64,000 nucleotides of DNA. Source: Pezizomycotina sp. ARF18. Lineage: Eukaryota; Ascomycota. The stretch spans positions 124,001 through 188,000 of the forward strand of contig AZLU01000052.1 of NCBI GenBank assembly GCA_002224055.1, read 5' to 3'. Position 1 is the stretch's first letter, and each line of letters opens with the position of its first letter. Shown here piece by piece: positions 25,218 to 37,535 of the stretch. Made by a program: the position numbers and the translations under genes. The notes below the pieces were generated by a model. The model was not told where the DNA came from. It did no database searches and saw only the letters and a program-made list of their open reading frames with translations.

Positions 25218-28200
25218 ATGCCGGCCTCGTACAGTGGTAAGTCCTTTATATAATCCGCCCGAACGATCACAGTGTATTTCTGGATTGTCGTTCTCATAAG
25301 AGGAGCTTTTTACTATAATTTTATATTATAGCGTTTCATGTTATTGTTTATTACTTAGTTATTTATTGGGTTGAAAAGGTCATGGAAGAGAGCAACAGAT
25401 AAGTGAGATGGAGATGGGAAGACAAACAGAAATATACATATCTATTGAACGATTTTAAGTTGGTTTTTTTTCCCTGCCGGTGGGGTGGTTCCTGCAACTG
25501 AGAAGCAGATGCATGTAGTTGCGCAATGTAATGGAGCGGTGGCCGTGTAAGCTGCATGAAAATCTTCAAAAAGAGTTATAATAACGATATATCAGAAGTA
25601 CACTTTTTTTTATTTTTTTTTTTTTTTATTTTTTTTTTTGGTGGGAGTTATACATATTTCTGTTTCATTTTATATACGAACGTTTTGTTAAGACTGCCCT
25701 ATAAGACTTTATAAGATTTAGAGATAATAGTCTAACAATTTCATATTTACTTAATCGTAGTTGCAGATGACAAGAAGCCTCTAGACGAGGGTGCTGGCGT
25801 CTCAATACATAGCGAAGAGTTCACGGAGGTTGATCCCTTCGTCCCATTCCCGGTCGAAGAGGGCCAGCCCGAGGAAAAGAGGATATTAACTATCCGAGCT
25901 GTCATAGTCGGATGCCTCTTGGGAGTATAGTAAATGCTAGTAATGTTTATCTGGGTCTAAAGGTCAGTGGTATATTTTTACTAGCGTTGATTAGAAATAT
26001 CGTTTCCCTTGCGTATTATAAAACGTCAACACCACAACATGAATATCACGACTATGATATATTAACAGATTCTACGACCTATAATCTAGACAGGATGGAC
26101 TTTCAGCGCCAACCTTTTTGGGGCTATATTCGGGCACGCCTTATTGAAGGTAGCTATTACCATTCGCTAGAAGAAAGATATTTTAGAGATAAATTCATTA
26201 ATAAATCAACCTTCAGGCTTGCGCTAGAATGTTACCTGAGAAATTTCCAATCTTAGGGGTTCCTTTGGCCCAAAGGAAGGATCGATAGTGCAGACGAGCG
26301 CTACTGCAGCAGGAGGCCTGAGTAGTATCTTCTGCTCGGCGATCCCAGCCCTCTATCAACTTAATCTTCTTGGTCCAAGCCCAACTAAAGACTTTCCTCG
26401 GCTTCTGAGCTTTACAGTAGTGAGCGCCTACTACGGCTTGTTTTTCGCCACGCCGCGTAAGTCTAGCTTAACAATCGTTCTATAGATTCTCTTAGTAATA
26501 CTGACTGGTACTCTATATCACTACTTAAGTACGAAAGTTCTTTATTATACACGTTGCAAGGGAGTTGAACCTGGTATTCCCCACAGCAACCGCAACGGCG
26601 ATGACTATTCGATCAATGCATGCTGTAGGTGGAGGAAGCGAAAGCGCGAATAGGAGAGTAAAAGCGCTCGCGATTGCATTCCTCTTAGCTTTCACGCTCC
26701 GAGTTACTTCGATTTTCGCGCAAGGGATATTATGGGACTGGCACATCTTTACATGGATATTTCAATGGGGACATTATCACAATGCTGCAATGCATATCGA
26801 AAGTTTCAACTGGTTTATCGAGTTCACACCCGCGTTCATCGGCAGTGGCATGTTAGTTGGCTTAAACCCGGCGATTTCGTTCTTGGGTGGCAGCGTTCTG
26901 GCTTGGGTATTATCGGCCCGATCCTCGTGCATATGGGTTTCGCGAGCGGGGTGCCATATAAGCCAGGCGATGAAAAGTGGAAGGATTGGATAAACTACAA
27001 CTCATTTGACCTTGCCTCACCGAAAACAAATCCATCGCCGAGATATTGGCTGCTCTGGCCGTAAGTCTTTTCTTCCCCTCCACTTTCCGGCGCCAAGTAT
27101 GTTTAGCTTACATATATATCTTTAAACAGAGGCGTCATGGTCATGATCTGCGCATCGTTTACCGAACTCCTGGTACAATACAAACTGATATGGTTTGCGA
27201 TCAAGAGCGCTTTCAAAGGCCTTGCGTTTGGCGCAAATGAAATAATTCGTATTTGCGGTGGAAATTCCTTATGGCTAGAGAGAAAGTCGCGATTCAATAC
27301 ACACGACGACGAGGATCCTGCTCCAGAGAACGAGCAAGTCAAGCTATGGATGTGGCTTCCAGGCACTATAGTAGTTGTCATTATGACTGTTGTCATTCTT
27401 AACTTGCAATATGTAAGTGTAATGTTGGATAAAACTATGGATGGATTTTTTTGGCTAACTAAAGTAATAGCACATGCATATTGGAATGATCATGATATCA
27501 ATTGTATTAGGCTTTTTATTTGCTTTCGTCGCTATCCAATGTACCGGAGCTACGGACATTACGCCGCTCACGACAGCCGCTAAAGGAGCCAGCTTGTCAT
27601 TGGTGGCGTCGGTCACGGTCTACATTACGAGAAGACTGTCGCGCAGCGAATGAATCTGATTGCTGGCGCGATAGCAAGCGGCGCATCGTCGCAAAGTTGT
27701 GATCTAACGAGCGATTTCAAGGTTGGCTATCTTCTTCGTACGCCTCCCATCCTCCAATGGACTGCGCAAGCGATCGGGTCGCTTGTTTCTGTCTTTTTAT
27801 CGGTTGGGGTGTTTATCCTCTTCGCCAACGCTTATCCCTGTATCCTCGATGCAAACGCAACGCAATGTGACTTCGGCGCACCGTCTGTCGCAGCATGGAG
27901 GGCCGTAACCATCGCGGTCACAGAGCCTTCGTTTCCGATACCCCGAGCTCCGCTATTTTTTCGCTTTGTTTTGGTGGTATAGCTGTCGGGCGGTTATTTT
28001 TAGACACTATGTGCTCCGGGGATCTCGCCTATGGTTCCGCGCATACATGCCCAACTTTATGGCCATGGGACTGGCCTTTGTGCTTCCTTTTACTTTTTAT
28101 GGACCGCGATGGTTTTCGGAGCCACTGCTGCATCGATCTGGGCTAAAAGGAGCCCACGAAGCTTTGAGGTGTTCTGCTTTTCGGTGGCGGCAGGCATGAT

Positions 28201-28311
28201 CGCAGGAGAGGCATGGGAGGCGTTGTCAACGCCATTCTGCAAATATTTGGCATTTCAGGAGACACATATGGCAGCTACATTGGCTGCCCTGGCGATCAAG
28301 CTTGCCAGTAA
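25218..28311 (+). CDS. OPT-family oligopeptide/metal-chelate transporter
   Basis: Multi-pass proton-coupled transporter of the oligopeptide transporter superfamily; the substrate cannot be told from sequence. Exon 1 is only 19 nt (25218-25236, MPASYS). After an intron to 25766 it reads DDKKPLDEGAGV, then RILTIRAVIVGCLLG, SIVNASNVYLGLK and, after a 136-bp intron, GWTFSANLFGAIFGHALLK. Next come GSFGPKEGSIVQTSATAAGG (about 26257), LFFATPLRKFFIIHVARELN and ALRVTSIF-like helices. The conserved MLVGLNPAISFLGGSVLAWG lies at about 26848, and MGFASGVPYKPGDEKWKDW at about 26930. Introns also fall at 26152-26256, 26457-26528, 27060-27129 and 27414-27471. The C-terminus has AAGMIAGEAW and GISGDTYGSYIGCPGDQACQ before TAA 28309-28311. 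Frame breaks near 25920, 27940-28090 and 28220 look like single-base losses. Length (about 680 residues) suits the family. Confidence 0.92.
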
Positions 28312-30035
28312 GGTAGAGGACATTCCTCTGTTGAGGCCTTTTGTTGGCTCTCGGTACAAGTTCTGTCATTCAAGCCAAATTTTTCAATCTCGCTGTTATA
28401 CCGCATACACATTCACTCAACCTTATTAACACATCGACTTATGTGGGACTATACAAAACCACTTCACCCTTTTGTAGTCCTATTTCCCTCTTCTCAATCA
28501 TTTCGTGGCTTAAATTCCCACTTCCATGAAATCTACGACTTCGCTACCTACATATATCTTTCTATATTCGATTCTTTTAACCTATCTAAACCTAGTCACC
28601 TTTCTCTCTTCCCTTTGTCTTTATATTCTTCACCCTTCAATAGTAAGGGGCCACTCCTTTCAGTTTTGCAAGCAGGTCATCATTGGAAGCTTTTGCTCCT
28701 CAATTTTTTCTCCAGTCATGGTATATTATTCGCAGAGGAGTATGGAGGATTTTCGTTATGCTGTCCTCATGACTTTTTTTTTTTTTTTTTTTTTTAAATT
28801 CTTTCTGCATCTTCGTCTATAGGGCACTTCATGTATTCCTATGCTTGCTTTTCTTCTTCTTCTGTTTGCGTTCGGCGTTATGGGTCTTTTTTGTTGTTTT
28901 TCTGCCAGTTCACCCAATTTTTTTGATCACGACTTTTTCGTTTTCCCCTTCAAACCAGGTGTTTTTTCGATTGAATGGTTCAAAATTACTTTCCTTTCTA
29001 ATGATATCCACGTGGGCATACCCGCAACTTGTATTTAATAATGTCTCCAAGCCTGTATATAATCGATAATCCTCTAGTTATTTGAAGTTAATCAATAACG
29101 AATAGTATATTCACACGGAACTGCTTAGCTTGCATAGCGATAGCAGGTTGATAATCGATACTAGAGCCCCCGTTAACCTACATTATGACACATAGCGGGA
29201 GCAGACAGGCCTTGTACCTATATTAGAGACACGAAAACTAATTTATTAATCCCTATAAGCCCTATTGGCTTTCTTTACCCTTATGAGGGGACGAAAAAAT
29301 GTCATGTTTACACTATACCGCTTGATTCTTACTCGTTATAAAATTGCCAGGTTTTACAACGCGATTTGTATTGTATTTTTAATTATATTACTAAATTAAA
29401 CTTAACAGGGCAGATAGTCATTGCATGCCCATTGGATAGACGGGATAGGGGATGGACTGCTTCTATTGCCTCCCTTTGTCATGCTAATATAGGCTCGAGA
29501 GCGGGCACTCCAGGTCCTATCTTTTAGCCTGTAATGGCACGGTTAGGAGGCGGGCGTGGCTTGTATGCAGGTCTAACCGAGTACCATGACTAATCAGATG
29601 ATTCCTGGAAGTAACCATGCTTCCGGCGGCCGAACAGGTAAGTCTGATACTCTTGAGATAGTACCACGTCTCGCCAAACAGCCGGTGTAATATAAACATG
29701 ACATTTTTCGTCCCCTCATAAAGGTAAAGAAAACCAATAGGGTTTATAGGGATTATAAATGAGTTTATGTACCTCTAATATAGGTACGAGGCCCGTCTGC
29801 TCTGCTGCGCATCATAATGTAGGTTAAAGGGGGCCGTGGTATCGATTCGCTATTTCGTTACTGTTTATTTTATTTTCATATGCATGTACACGTACAGATA
29901 TTTCGGCAAAAATTCCGCTGTACAAACCCCTGATAACCAGGAAAAGGGTATGATATAAAAAAAATATAGATGAGGTTCCGTCTAGTACATTGCAGGGTTA
30001 TGATTACTTTAAACTTTTAGAATGATCTTTAGGAA
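28312..30035. other. Intergenic with a fold-back element
   Basis: 3' flank of the OPT gene (T run at about 28774-28795), then a transposon-like inverted repeat at 29153-29847. No coding gene recognised. Open frames at 28441-28822 are Phe/Ser-rich readings of pyrimidine tracts. Confidence 0.6.
29153..29847. mobile_element. Fold-back / MITE-like element with about 157-bp terminal inverted repeats
   Basis: The left arm 29153-29310 and right arm 29693-29847 are imperfect reverse complements over about 155 nt. Shared blocks include TTAACCTACATTATGA, GTACCTATATTAGAG, TAATCCCTATAA and TTATGAGGGGACGAAAAA. The arms differ mostly by transitions. Weaker similarity may extend outward to about 29093 and 29863 (ATAACGAATAG against the complement of CTATTTCGTTACTG), with an extra block of about 45 bp in the left arm. 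The 380-bp core has no open frame of note. I found no clear target-site duplication, so the superfamily is unassigned. Confidence 0.8.
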
Positions 30036-31335
30036 TTAACCCTCCTTCCCTGAGGAACTAGCTGCTACGGCCGCCCAGATTAGAGCTCCATGTCGCCGTA
30101 CGACCTCTGGCACTATAACTGCCTCGATTTCGTCTAGGTGCCGCTTGCTATAAAGATCTCCGCTGTCACTACCGCAGAGGATGTGTTGGATGCCTTGTTA
30201 TGGTCCCGACTTGCTGCGGCAGCTGTGGTAACCGCAGCCATTCGGCCCGCTCTTTATCTACGAACAAGACCTCGTATTTACGTGTTGATAAGAGGTTGCC
30301 TATGACCAAATTGTGCGAATATCTCTTAAAGCCAGCTGGCATTTTGATAGAAGTAGGGAGCATCTGTTTCGAGCTACAAAAGCATGGCCATAATACGTCA
30401 GGTCTCACGGAAAAACTTTGGGACGCTAAAAGCAATTTGGAGGTGGATCTCTAGACAAACCTTGAATGATACAATCATACTCTCGGGAGCCCATGCCTCG
30501 ACTAGACGTTTTAAGAACTTCGGTACAGGGTCTAGGTCAATGATCAACTTTTGCCGAAGGTAGGCTTCGAGGATGAACCTGTATCAACCGCCTCCGAATC
30601 ATCATTTTCGCTGGCCGCGCTGGAATGTCGCCGCTCTGAATCTTATGCTCGACCATACGGTCCCTGGGGACGAAGAAATCACTGACGGCCGCAGCTAGGT
30701 AAAAGAGCGATTTACTCCCCAGAGGTTTCATATTTAGTGCTATCTCCCGGAGGAGAAGAGATAGCTGGTAATGGTGGTGAACGGAAGGAGGAGTAGGAGG
30801 TTTTCCCGCTTGGCGTAGAGGTATTTCCTCAGCACCGTGAGCATAACGGGCGAGAATTCATCCTTCGCGACAACCGAGGGTCTTGTGCTACCGCCGAGCG
30901 GCGGCGCTTCGCTTAGGAAGTCCAGGAAGCAGTTGGTGGAGTGTGAATAGTGCCGGCTGTACGGTAGCAAGCTGAACTCGCGGTGCAGGAAAATCACCGC
31001 GTAGCCGGCTTCGAGGAAGTATTCGGCGCTGCACGCTCCCCTGGTACCTGCGGAAAAGTTGTCGATGAACCTGACGGTCTGGTTCTCGAGCGGCACTGTT
31101 GTGCCTCCGGACGTTACGAGGACGACCCTGCGCGAATGGAGACGTGGAAATCGATGAATTCCTTGGAGATCTTGGAGATCTGCTCCAAGTTGCTCGGCGG
31201 CGGGTTGGAAGTGAAATAGTCGGTCTCCTCCTCGCCTAGAGCTGGAGGTATTAGGTGCGAGGGGGTTGTCCGGTCGATAGTTTTGGGAGAAGGCGGCGCC
31301 CGCAGGTAATCGCTCCCCCGCCTTTGAGAAGTCAT
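30036..31335 (-). CDS. CAB2: Phosphopantothenate-cysteine ligase (coenzyme A synthesis)
   Basis: Joins cysteine to 4'-phosphopantothenate, the second step of CoA synthesis from pantothenate. The start is ATG at 31335 ([19 protein letters not shown]). After a helical segment ([20 protein letters not shown]) comes the nucleotide-binding start, then [20 protein letters not shown] and [20 protein letters not shown], the family signature. Further motifs are [40 protein letters not shown] and [19 protein letters not shown]. After a 50-bp intron near 30410-30460 the reading continues to [20 protein letters not shown]. The C-terminus [18 protein letters not shown] ends at TAA 30036-30038. Frame breaks occur near 30745, 30600, 30530 and 30190. 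The protein is the eukaryotic stand-alone ligase, not a fused bacterial CoaBC. Confidence 0.9.
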
Positions 31336-32348
31336 CGCGGCTTCTAGTTTTCCTTTTGTTGCCCTTTTCTGCCTTGTTCTTTGAAGGAGAAAAAGAAAAA
31401 AAAAAAAAAAAAAAAAAAAAAAAGAAAAGAACAAACTGATCTGACGCTACTCCACCGGCAGATAAGAAAAATATTAAAAAAAAAAAAGAAAAAAAAAGAC
31501 CAATTCCACAGAATGCAGAAAAAGCAGAATAAAAAGATGGCCTTTCAAGGTTTTCCTTATTCCAGGCAACCTATCCCCACCAGAACCTGCTCAAAGAAGC
31601 TATCAACGACATGGTTACTTACTTTAATCTGCTCCCCTCAACGTTAGCCGTGTCTGTTGGGGAGAAAGCTACTACTTGGACTTTTTTATCCGTAGTGCCG
31701 TGGTATACTCGGGCGAAATTCATCTACCGCCCCACCATTTTTTTTTTTTTTTTTTTTTTTTTTTGGCTTGGATGGAATAGCTTCAGTTGAGGAAAAGAAG
31801 AAGCTCGTTTGAAGTTTTTACGATCACCGATGAGCAGAAGCTAAGTATATATATATATAAGTAATATCTATATCTCTAGAGCAATAAGTTTTGTGGAGGG
31901 TTTACCCTCAGTTCTACTCCGCCTGGTTCTGTTTCTTCAAGTATGATTAGATTACCGGTGTGTTTTAATGATATCAAGTATCATCATTCGGCTCAACGGA
32001 AGTGAAACCTTAAGGCGAAAAGAAAAATGCGGAGTAGAAGAAATATTTATTATTACTATTATTATTATTATTATTATTATATTTAATTTCATCTGGCAGG
32101 AGGATTTGAAGAAATCAGCGAGCGAATGGCTGATCTGATCTGTCCACAATCCAAAGCATGCAAAGGTGGCGTCAAGTGCGGTTGAAATAAATTTAGGCGC
32201 CCGAAATACACCAAAATTGCTGCTTGAAAGTTGTTGACGGGCTGGCTACGTGTAACTTCCAAACTACATCTTTAGCTTCTCCTTATTCTTTCTTGCCTCC
32301 ATGGGTTTCCACGCAGCGTTATAAGACCTACGGGGAGGTGACCCTTCG
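31336..32348. other. Divergent promoter region between CAB2 and GPI2
   Basis: About 1 kb between two divergently transcribed genes. It contains A28 (31396-31423), interrupted A runs at 31472-31498, T27 (31738-31764), a short AT repeat near 31847 and an ATT repeat at 32047-32081. Such A/T tracts disfavour nucleosomes and are common in fungal promoters. No gene recognised. Confidence 0.6.
32047..32081. repeat. ATT trinucleotide repeat
   Basis: About eleven ATT units with one ACT interruption, upstream of GPI2. Confidence 0.9.
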
Positions 32349-34279
32349 ATGGCTCCATCCGTGGCAATCACCGCTCCGGCTTCCGATTCTTCGGCGACGT
32401 CGACGGCAGCTACCCAAATCACCGCCGAGGAATCTCCATCTCCGTCGCAGTCCCACCGAGCTTCCAAAAAGTCGAGCGGCATGTCTTCCGCACAGCGTAC
32501 GAACAGCAACGGCCCAGCATACCTGGCGCCGCCAAAGATACTCACGGAAGGTGGTGTTATGGTTACAGAGGCCCGGGCTGATTCGCGAATCACGGAGGCG
32601 GCGACCGTGGAGGAAGCTGCTTTGGGTTAAGCAGAACTGTGAGTAGCTGTACCGTGAAGCGTACAGAAACAGAGAGTGTTGAATGATACAATTTTTCGGA
32701 AGGTATATGTATGTGTACTAATTCAGGGGAACAGATCCGGACAATTACACCGATACCAGCTTCCTGGACTCACTACAGAGGAACGTCAACGTTCGCGCGT
32801 ACGATTTCTGGCCCCTTGTCTCCGACAGCACAGTTATTGCGCAGCATCTCTCATCCATCGTCATCTTCATTACGGCCTTCGTCGCCATATCGACTGAGCA
32901 AATAGATCCGGCTATTATTGCAGGTGGCAGCACACTCTTTACGATCGTGGGTTGGCTGGTATGGGACGAATGGACGGAGATGGAAGAAAGATGGCCAGGT
33001 TCGCAATACCGATTAAGAAGGAAAACACGACGGACGACGCGTCGCTGAATGGAGAGCTACACCGTTGCTGAACGGCCTTAGTGTTAGCGGCAACGCCGCT
33101 TCGAGTTCTGTGCAGATCAAAAATCAAGCGAAAACGAACAATGCCCGGCCAAGGTCCTGTGCTTCGTCGCCTAATCCCAAGGGAGAAAACCGCTGTCGAG
33201 GCAAACTTCGCAGTTAACCTCACCATACCTTCGCCTCCGGAACTGCTCGCACCAAAACCTATATCGGCGACGCCGCTACAGCGGCGAGCACTTTGCTATC
33301 TCCTAATTTCTCATCCTCCCTGCCGAACGCGCCGTCTCCTATAACACCTACATCTCCGGGCCTTACCTCCCCCGGCGGATATTTCCCCCTCCCATCTCCT
33401 CCACCGCCGGTTCCCGAAGCCACAGACGACTCTCTACTTTAAAGAGTGCTATCTTGATTTATAGTACCTTGCTTGGGCTCAGTCCCATCCTCAAGTCTCT
33501 TACGGAGATTGCGATGAAGGATAGTATATGGGCTCTCAGCAGCTGGCTTTTCCTCGTCAACTGCTCTGCTTCGACTACGGCCTCAGTGAGACGGAGATTG
33601 GTAGCGGCGGCGAGGGTACGAAGAAGACGGATAGCTCGGACAAGCTTAACGATCCTAGCCTAGCTGGTGTGCACACCGCGCCGGGTGCTAGTACGGGAAC
33701 CGGTGCGAATGCTCTAAGCAAGAAGTAAGTGTATTATTATTCTTTGAATTTTATTCCTCTATCTCTGTTTTTGGGATCTGAGGGAGAATTCCACATCCGT
33801 TGTCCGATGTGCACTATATACATACTATGCCCATACTCTACGCACACTTTATACACACTCTGTGCATACTCTATACAAACCATTGCAAACTATAAACACT
33901 TCATACTAATTAATATGCCAATAGGATACCTACCTCCCTCTCTACAACGACAGCAATGGCCGCATCCGTCGTCCTTGCATCCGCCTCCCATCAACCTCTT
34001 CGTCTTCTCCCTGCTCCTCTTCTCCATCCAAATTTTCGGATTATTTCCCCTATTCCGTCGGCGCCTGCGTTATCTATCCCAGCCATTTCACGTCTTGTTG
34101 ACGATATCGCTCGTCCTGACTGCTGGTTTGGGACTTTGGATGATCCTGGGTCGCCACTGGGCTTTCATGTGGTTCGGTCTCATCGGCTTCGGCCTCGGTG
34201 GCGCTGCGTGGTGGCTGATGGGTCTGCAGCGGTATAAGAATGAGATAAGAGGCCATGGGACCCTGCTCGCCTATATTAG
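32349..34279 (+). CDS. GPI2: GPI-GlcNAc transferase subunit Gpi2 / PIG-C
   Basis: Multi-pass ER membrane subunit of the complex that transfers GlcNAc to phosphatidylinositol, the first step of GPI-anchor synthesis. ATG 32349 begins a Ser/Thr/Ala-rich cytosolic N-terminus (MAPSVAITAPASDSSATSTA). WRKLLWVKQ precedes an intron starting near 32640. Downstream come DPDNYTDTSFLDSLQRNVNV and RAYDFWPLVSDSTVIAQHLS, the most conserved part of PIG-C, then a membrane helix (SSIVIFITAFVAIS). A Pro-rich insert follows at about 33300-33440, then LGLSPILKSLTE, DSIWALSSWLFLVN and LLFDYGLSETE. An intron at about 33725-33945 leads to IPTSLSTTTAMAASVVLAS, INLFVFSLLLFSIQIFGLFP and RRRLRYLSQPF, then two more helices. 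The end is GLQRYKNEIRGPWDPARLY, stop TAG 34277-34279, if one C is restored near 34255; the uncorrected frame runs to 34301. Frame breaks are frequent. Confidence 0.92.
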
Positions 34280-34614
34280 GAGGAAGCAGTGGATGGAGTA
34301 GCACATCTTTTTTTTTTTTTTATTTTTTTTTTTTTTTCGATGTGCATCTTTATTTTATGTCCGTGTTGCATTATTTTAGACCTTCGGCATACACAACTTT
34401 ATCAAATACATTCTATAACCAAAACTTGCTATTGAAGTAGTGACCTTTACATATTATAGTCCTTAACGGATTTAACATTATAGTTAATACGGCTTGAGTG
34501 AAGAATATTATATATTTTATATTTTTTTCTAGAGAAAAGATGAGAGCCAAGGACGCGTTTCCCAGTATTATACAATATAAACCAATCTTTTCATTACATA
34601 TATATATCATTTAA
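34280..34614. other. Convergent 3' ends of GPI2 and the ADCK gene
   Basis: About 335 bp between two converging genes. It has a broken T tract at about 34308-34337 and is AT-rich to the ADCK stop. Polyadenylation signals for both strands are expected here; none is distinct enough to place. Confidence 0.5.
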
Positions 34615-37355
34615 TTATCCTTCAAATAGACGATCCGGTTTGAGCTCTACACCGAAATCCTTCGCGACGCTAAACAAGAAAAGTTAGCCAGTTGTATAGC
34701 ATTGTAGAGTATAAAGGAAGAGCACTTACGCGATCATCTGTCTCTCGATCATATCTTCGAATCCTTCTCCACCCCAGACAGCCCTTCTGATATTCGTCAT
34801 TACGAAAGCAAAATCCATCGAGAATATCATAAACCTGAATACCGCATAATGCCACATATTCTTCATCCGCTGCCTCCAGCCAAGGTTATCCCCCTTCAGA
34901 AAACCCCGAGATGCAAATAGGCTAAGCCTTTTGATCCTATTTACTGGACTGCCCAAGTGCTGGTTGCAACCCTGGAGAATCCTCATGGCGCGACCTATGA
35001 AAACAAGCTCCTTTGGCATTTTCGGCGTCTCTTTCAGGAATGACTTGATCTGCTCTTGCACTTTCATGTGCACGGTGTATTCGGAATCCTTCGTGCTACT
35101 GGAGTCGCCGGTCATTCCTTTGGCGCCTTCGCCGCCGGAGTAAGGGCGGAGCAGTACGGCGCTGGCGAGGAGTTCCCCGTTGCCGAAGCCCCAGGATTCG
35201 GCTATTCTCGTTATAGCTTCGTTGTCGAACTATTTAAAGTTAAGTAAGTTAATCTAATGAGCACTCAATATACTTTGAAAAAAGAAAAGAAAAGAAAGAA
35301 AAGAAAAGGAAAGGAAAGGAAAGAAAAGAAAAGAAAAGAAAAGAAAAGAAAAAGAAACGCATTGGGGGTCGTTACAGTTAGAAGAGCCATCCAAAACTCA
35401 GAGTAAGTTCTCCGAAGTTCGGGAGTCATGTGCACATAAAGGCCGTGATCTATCAGAACAAACTGCGGCTGTCCGTTTTTCTTTCGACGGACAAGGCAGT
35501 TCGCCGGGTGCGGATCGGCGTGGATATGGCCCCACATGTAGATCTGAGTGCCGAACAGGTCAATCATAGAACTCATAACGTCGTGGAGAGATAATCCGTA
35601 GCCGGCTACGCGAACTCTCGACTTCCTTTCAGCGGGTGAAGCGGTGAATCAAAGAGCGGAGCATCGATATCATTAAGCGAGGTTTTCCCGTCGGAATGGA
35701 TGGTTTTCGGAGCAGGAGGAGGGCGACGTCTGCCGATCTCTTTACCGATCATATCGTCGCCCATGTATGGACCAGATAATAGATCTTTGTCCTGTAGAAG
35801 TAAGTAAGTATGTGTTCGCAGAACAATTGTCATCATGGTGCCACACTTACCCAGAGCTTGCAGGCGTTATCAATGAATTCCATTACTATTATCCTCTAAA
35901 GACAGGTCAGTACTTCACTGCTAATCAAAGAATGACTGTTCTACCAGAGGACCATTCTACCTTAGTGCTATGTTCGGTATATACTTTCGTATATACACCC
36001 TATCCCTGAGCTTGGGTCGCTCTTCACCAGCTCGGACATGAGAATTGCATTGTCTTGCTCAACCATAAAATCGGTTTCGCTCATGAGGCGTTGGGAGATA
36101 AAAGGAACGAGAAAGTCTAGATTTCTCACAATACTGTAAGCTATAGAAGCCTTTTTGGGGCCAGAAAAGACAGGAAGCTCTCCGAAACTTACAGAATGGA
36201 AGGTCGAAAATTTTAGACTGCAGATACGTGAGTACACCTCCAGACCAGAGCTTTAAGTCAACAAACGAATCCAGCATTGTTGTAAGTAGATGAGAGAAAT
36301 CACTCGTACCCATGCCCAAAGATCCCTGTAGATTAAAAGTTAGCATAGATGCAAATAAAGAAACTCTGCAGCCTTTATATACTCACCATTTAACCCATTT
36401 TGCAATCTGAGGTTTTTGAATTTTCACGGCAACGAGCTCGCAGTTTTTAGTCTCGCCTAGCGATAGCTTAAATATCAGAATTAGACGCTTCATAACGCTT
36501 CGTAAACCTTTCGTTGGGTTATTTTACCTTGTGAACCTATTTATTAAGCTGGAATTAGCGGTGTCCTAGCTTGAGCAGTTTTTCAATTTTCCACTTTCTC
36601 AATATCGGCCTTACCTGCGCGATCGATGCTGACCCAATTGCCTTTTCCTCGAAGGTACCTTCCATGAAGATGTCCCGCCAACCGGCACCGTATTCCTCCT
36701 TCATTAATTTTTCTATTTGCTCCCAGCTAGCCTGTGGTGCTTCGTCGAAGAGCTTTGCGAACTTTTGCTGCCATGCTGGAGGCAGGACCGCATTTTGCAT
36801 GGCAACTGCTTGCCCTATCTTTAGGTATAATCCACCGTTCGCAGAGAGCAGATCAAAGACCCTGTTCGCCGAGCGCTCGTGCAGCGCCGAAATCTTGTCT
36901 CCGTGGGCCGCATTGAAGTGCCATTTGTAGTCTATCGTCAAGAAGAGGCCTGTATAGAACGTACGTATTGTTCTCGCGATGGTGCTGTAGTTGAACTGAT
37001 TATCTATAAAGTAGAAAGCCCCTCCGATAACCGTCAGGATCAAAAGCCGTCTTCCGTATTTGCGCGCGCGGAGGTATTCGTTCGGTGGTCGAGGTTTTCC
37101 TAACTTTTTCGGATCCGGCGGAACAAACGGACCGAAGTTGGCTACGGTTTCGAAGGGCCCTCCTGATCCAACTGTTGATACGTTACGGCATTGCGTTTTA
37201 ACCTGATGGCGACTCAATTGCAACGGGCTCGAGGTGTGGTGGTGGTGGTGGTGGTGCTGGTAATGGTTGAAGCAGTTCCGTTGAGCATGGGCATGTTTTT
37301 GTGCGTGGGGCAGGATTGGCAGCCTTCGAGGAAGGGCTAAAACGGATGCCCTCAT
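34615..37355 (-). CDS. Mitochondrial ABC1/ADCK (UbiB-family) atypical kinase-like protein
   Basis: UbiB-fold protein related to fungal Cqd/Mcp2 and human ADCK1-type proteins, which act in mitochondrial lipid and coenzyme Q homeostasis. ATG 37355 opens MRASVLALPRRLPILPHAQK, a likely mitochondrial presequence, followed by a His tract from a GGT repeat on the plus strand (37228-37257). A membrane helix (LLILTVIGGAFYFI) precedes the conserved core. ANGGLYLKIGQAVAMQNAVL carries the family KxGQ motif, and GSASIAQV is the Ala-rich loop replacing a kinase P-loop. Later: VPFISQRLMSETDFMVEQDN (about 36130), GPYMGDDMIG (about 35770), then MWGHIHADPHPANCL (about 35530) and FVLIDHGLYVHMTP, the catalytic-loop and metal-binding motifs. 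The C-terminus includes RAVWGGEGFEDMIERQMIA and, after an intron, VAKDFGVELKPDRLFEG, stop 34617-34615. At least five introns are present, one with an AAAAG repeat. Which ADCK paralogue it is remains uncertain. Confidence 0.88.
35278..35357. repeat. AAAAG/AAAGG repeat inside an ADCK intron
   Basis: About 80 bp of AAAAG-type pentamers (pyrimidine-rich in the transcript) lies between exons encoding the C-terminal lobe of the kinase-like gene. On the transcript it would form a long CTTTT polypyrimidine stretch. Confidence 0.85.
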
Positions 37356-37473
37356 ATTTCGCAGCGGCTTGCAAACATCAATTCATATCCAATAACAGCA
37401 CTCCGTTCGATGGAAAATCTTGGAAGGATAATAATAATTTCGTACTAATATATATAAAGAAAAGAAGAAAGGA

Positions 37474-37535
<62 letters not shown>

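Noticed and set aside
25912-26256. 115-codon open frame inside the OPT gene
   Set aside because: It mixes an OPT exon end (NASNVYLGLK), intron sequence and an OPT exon read in the wrong frame. The correct reading gives TFSANLFGAIFGHALLK between introns.
37228-37257. His tract resembling an engineered tag
   Set aside because: It comes from a natural GGT repeat inside a mitochondrial N-terminus, with no vector sequence nearby.
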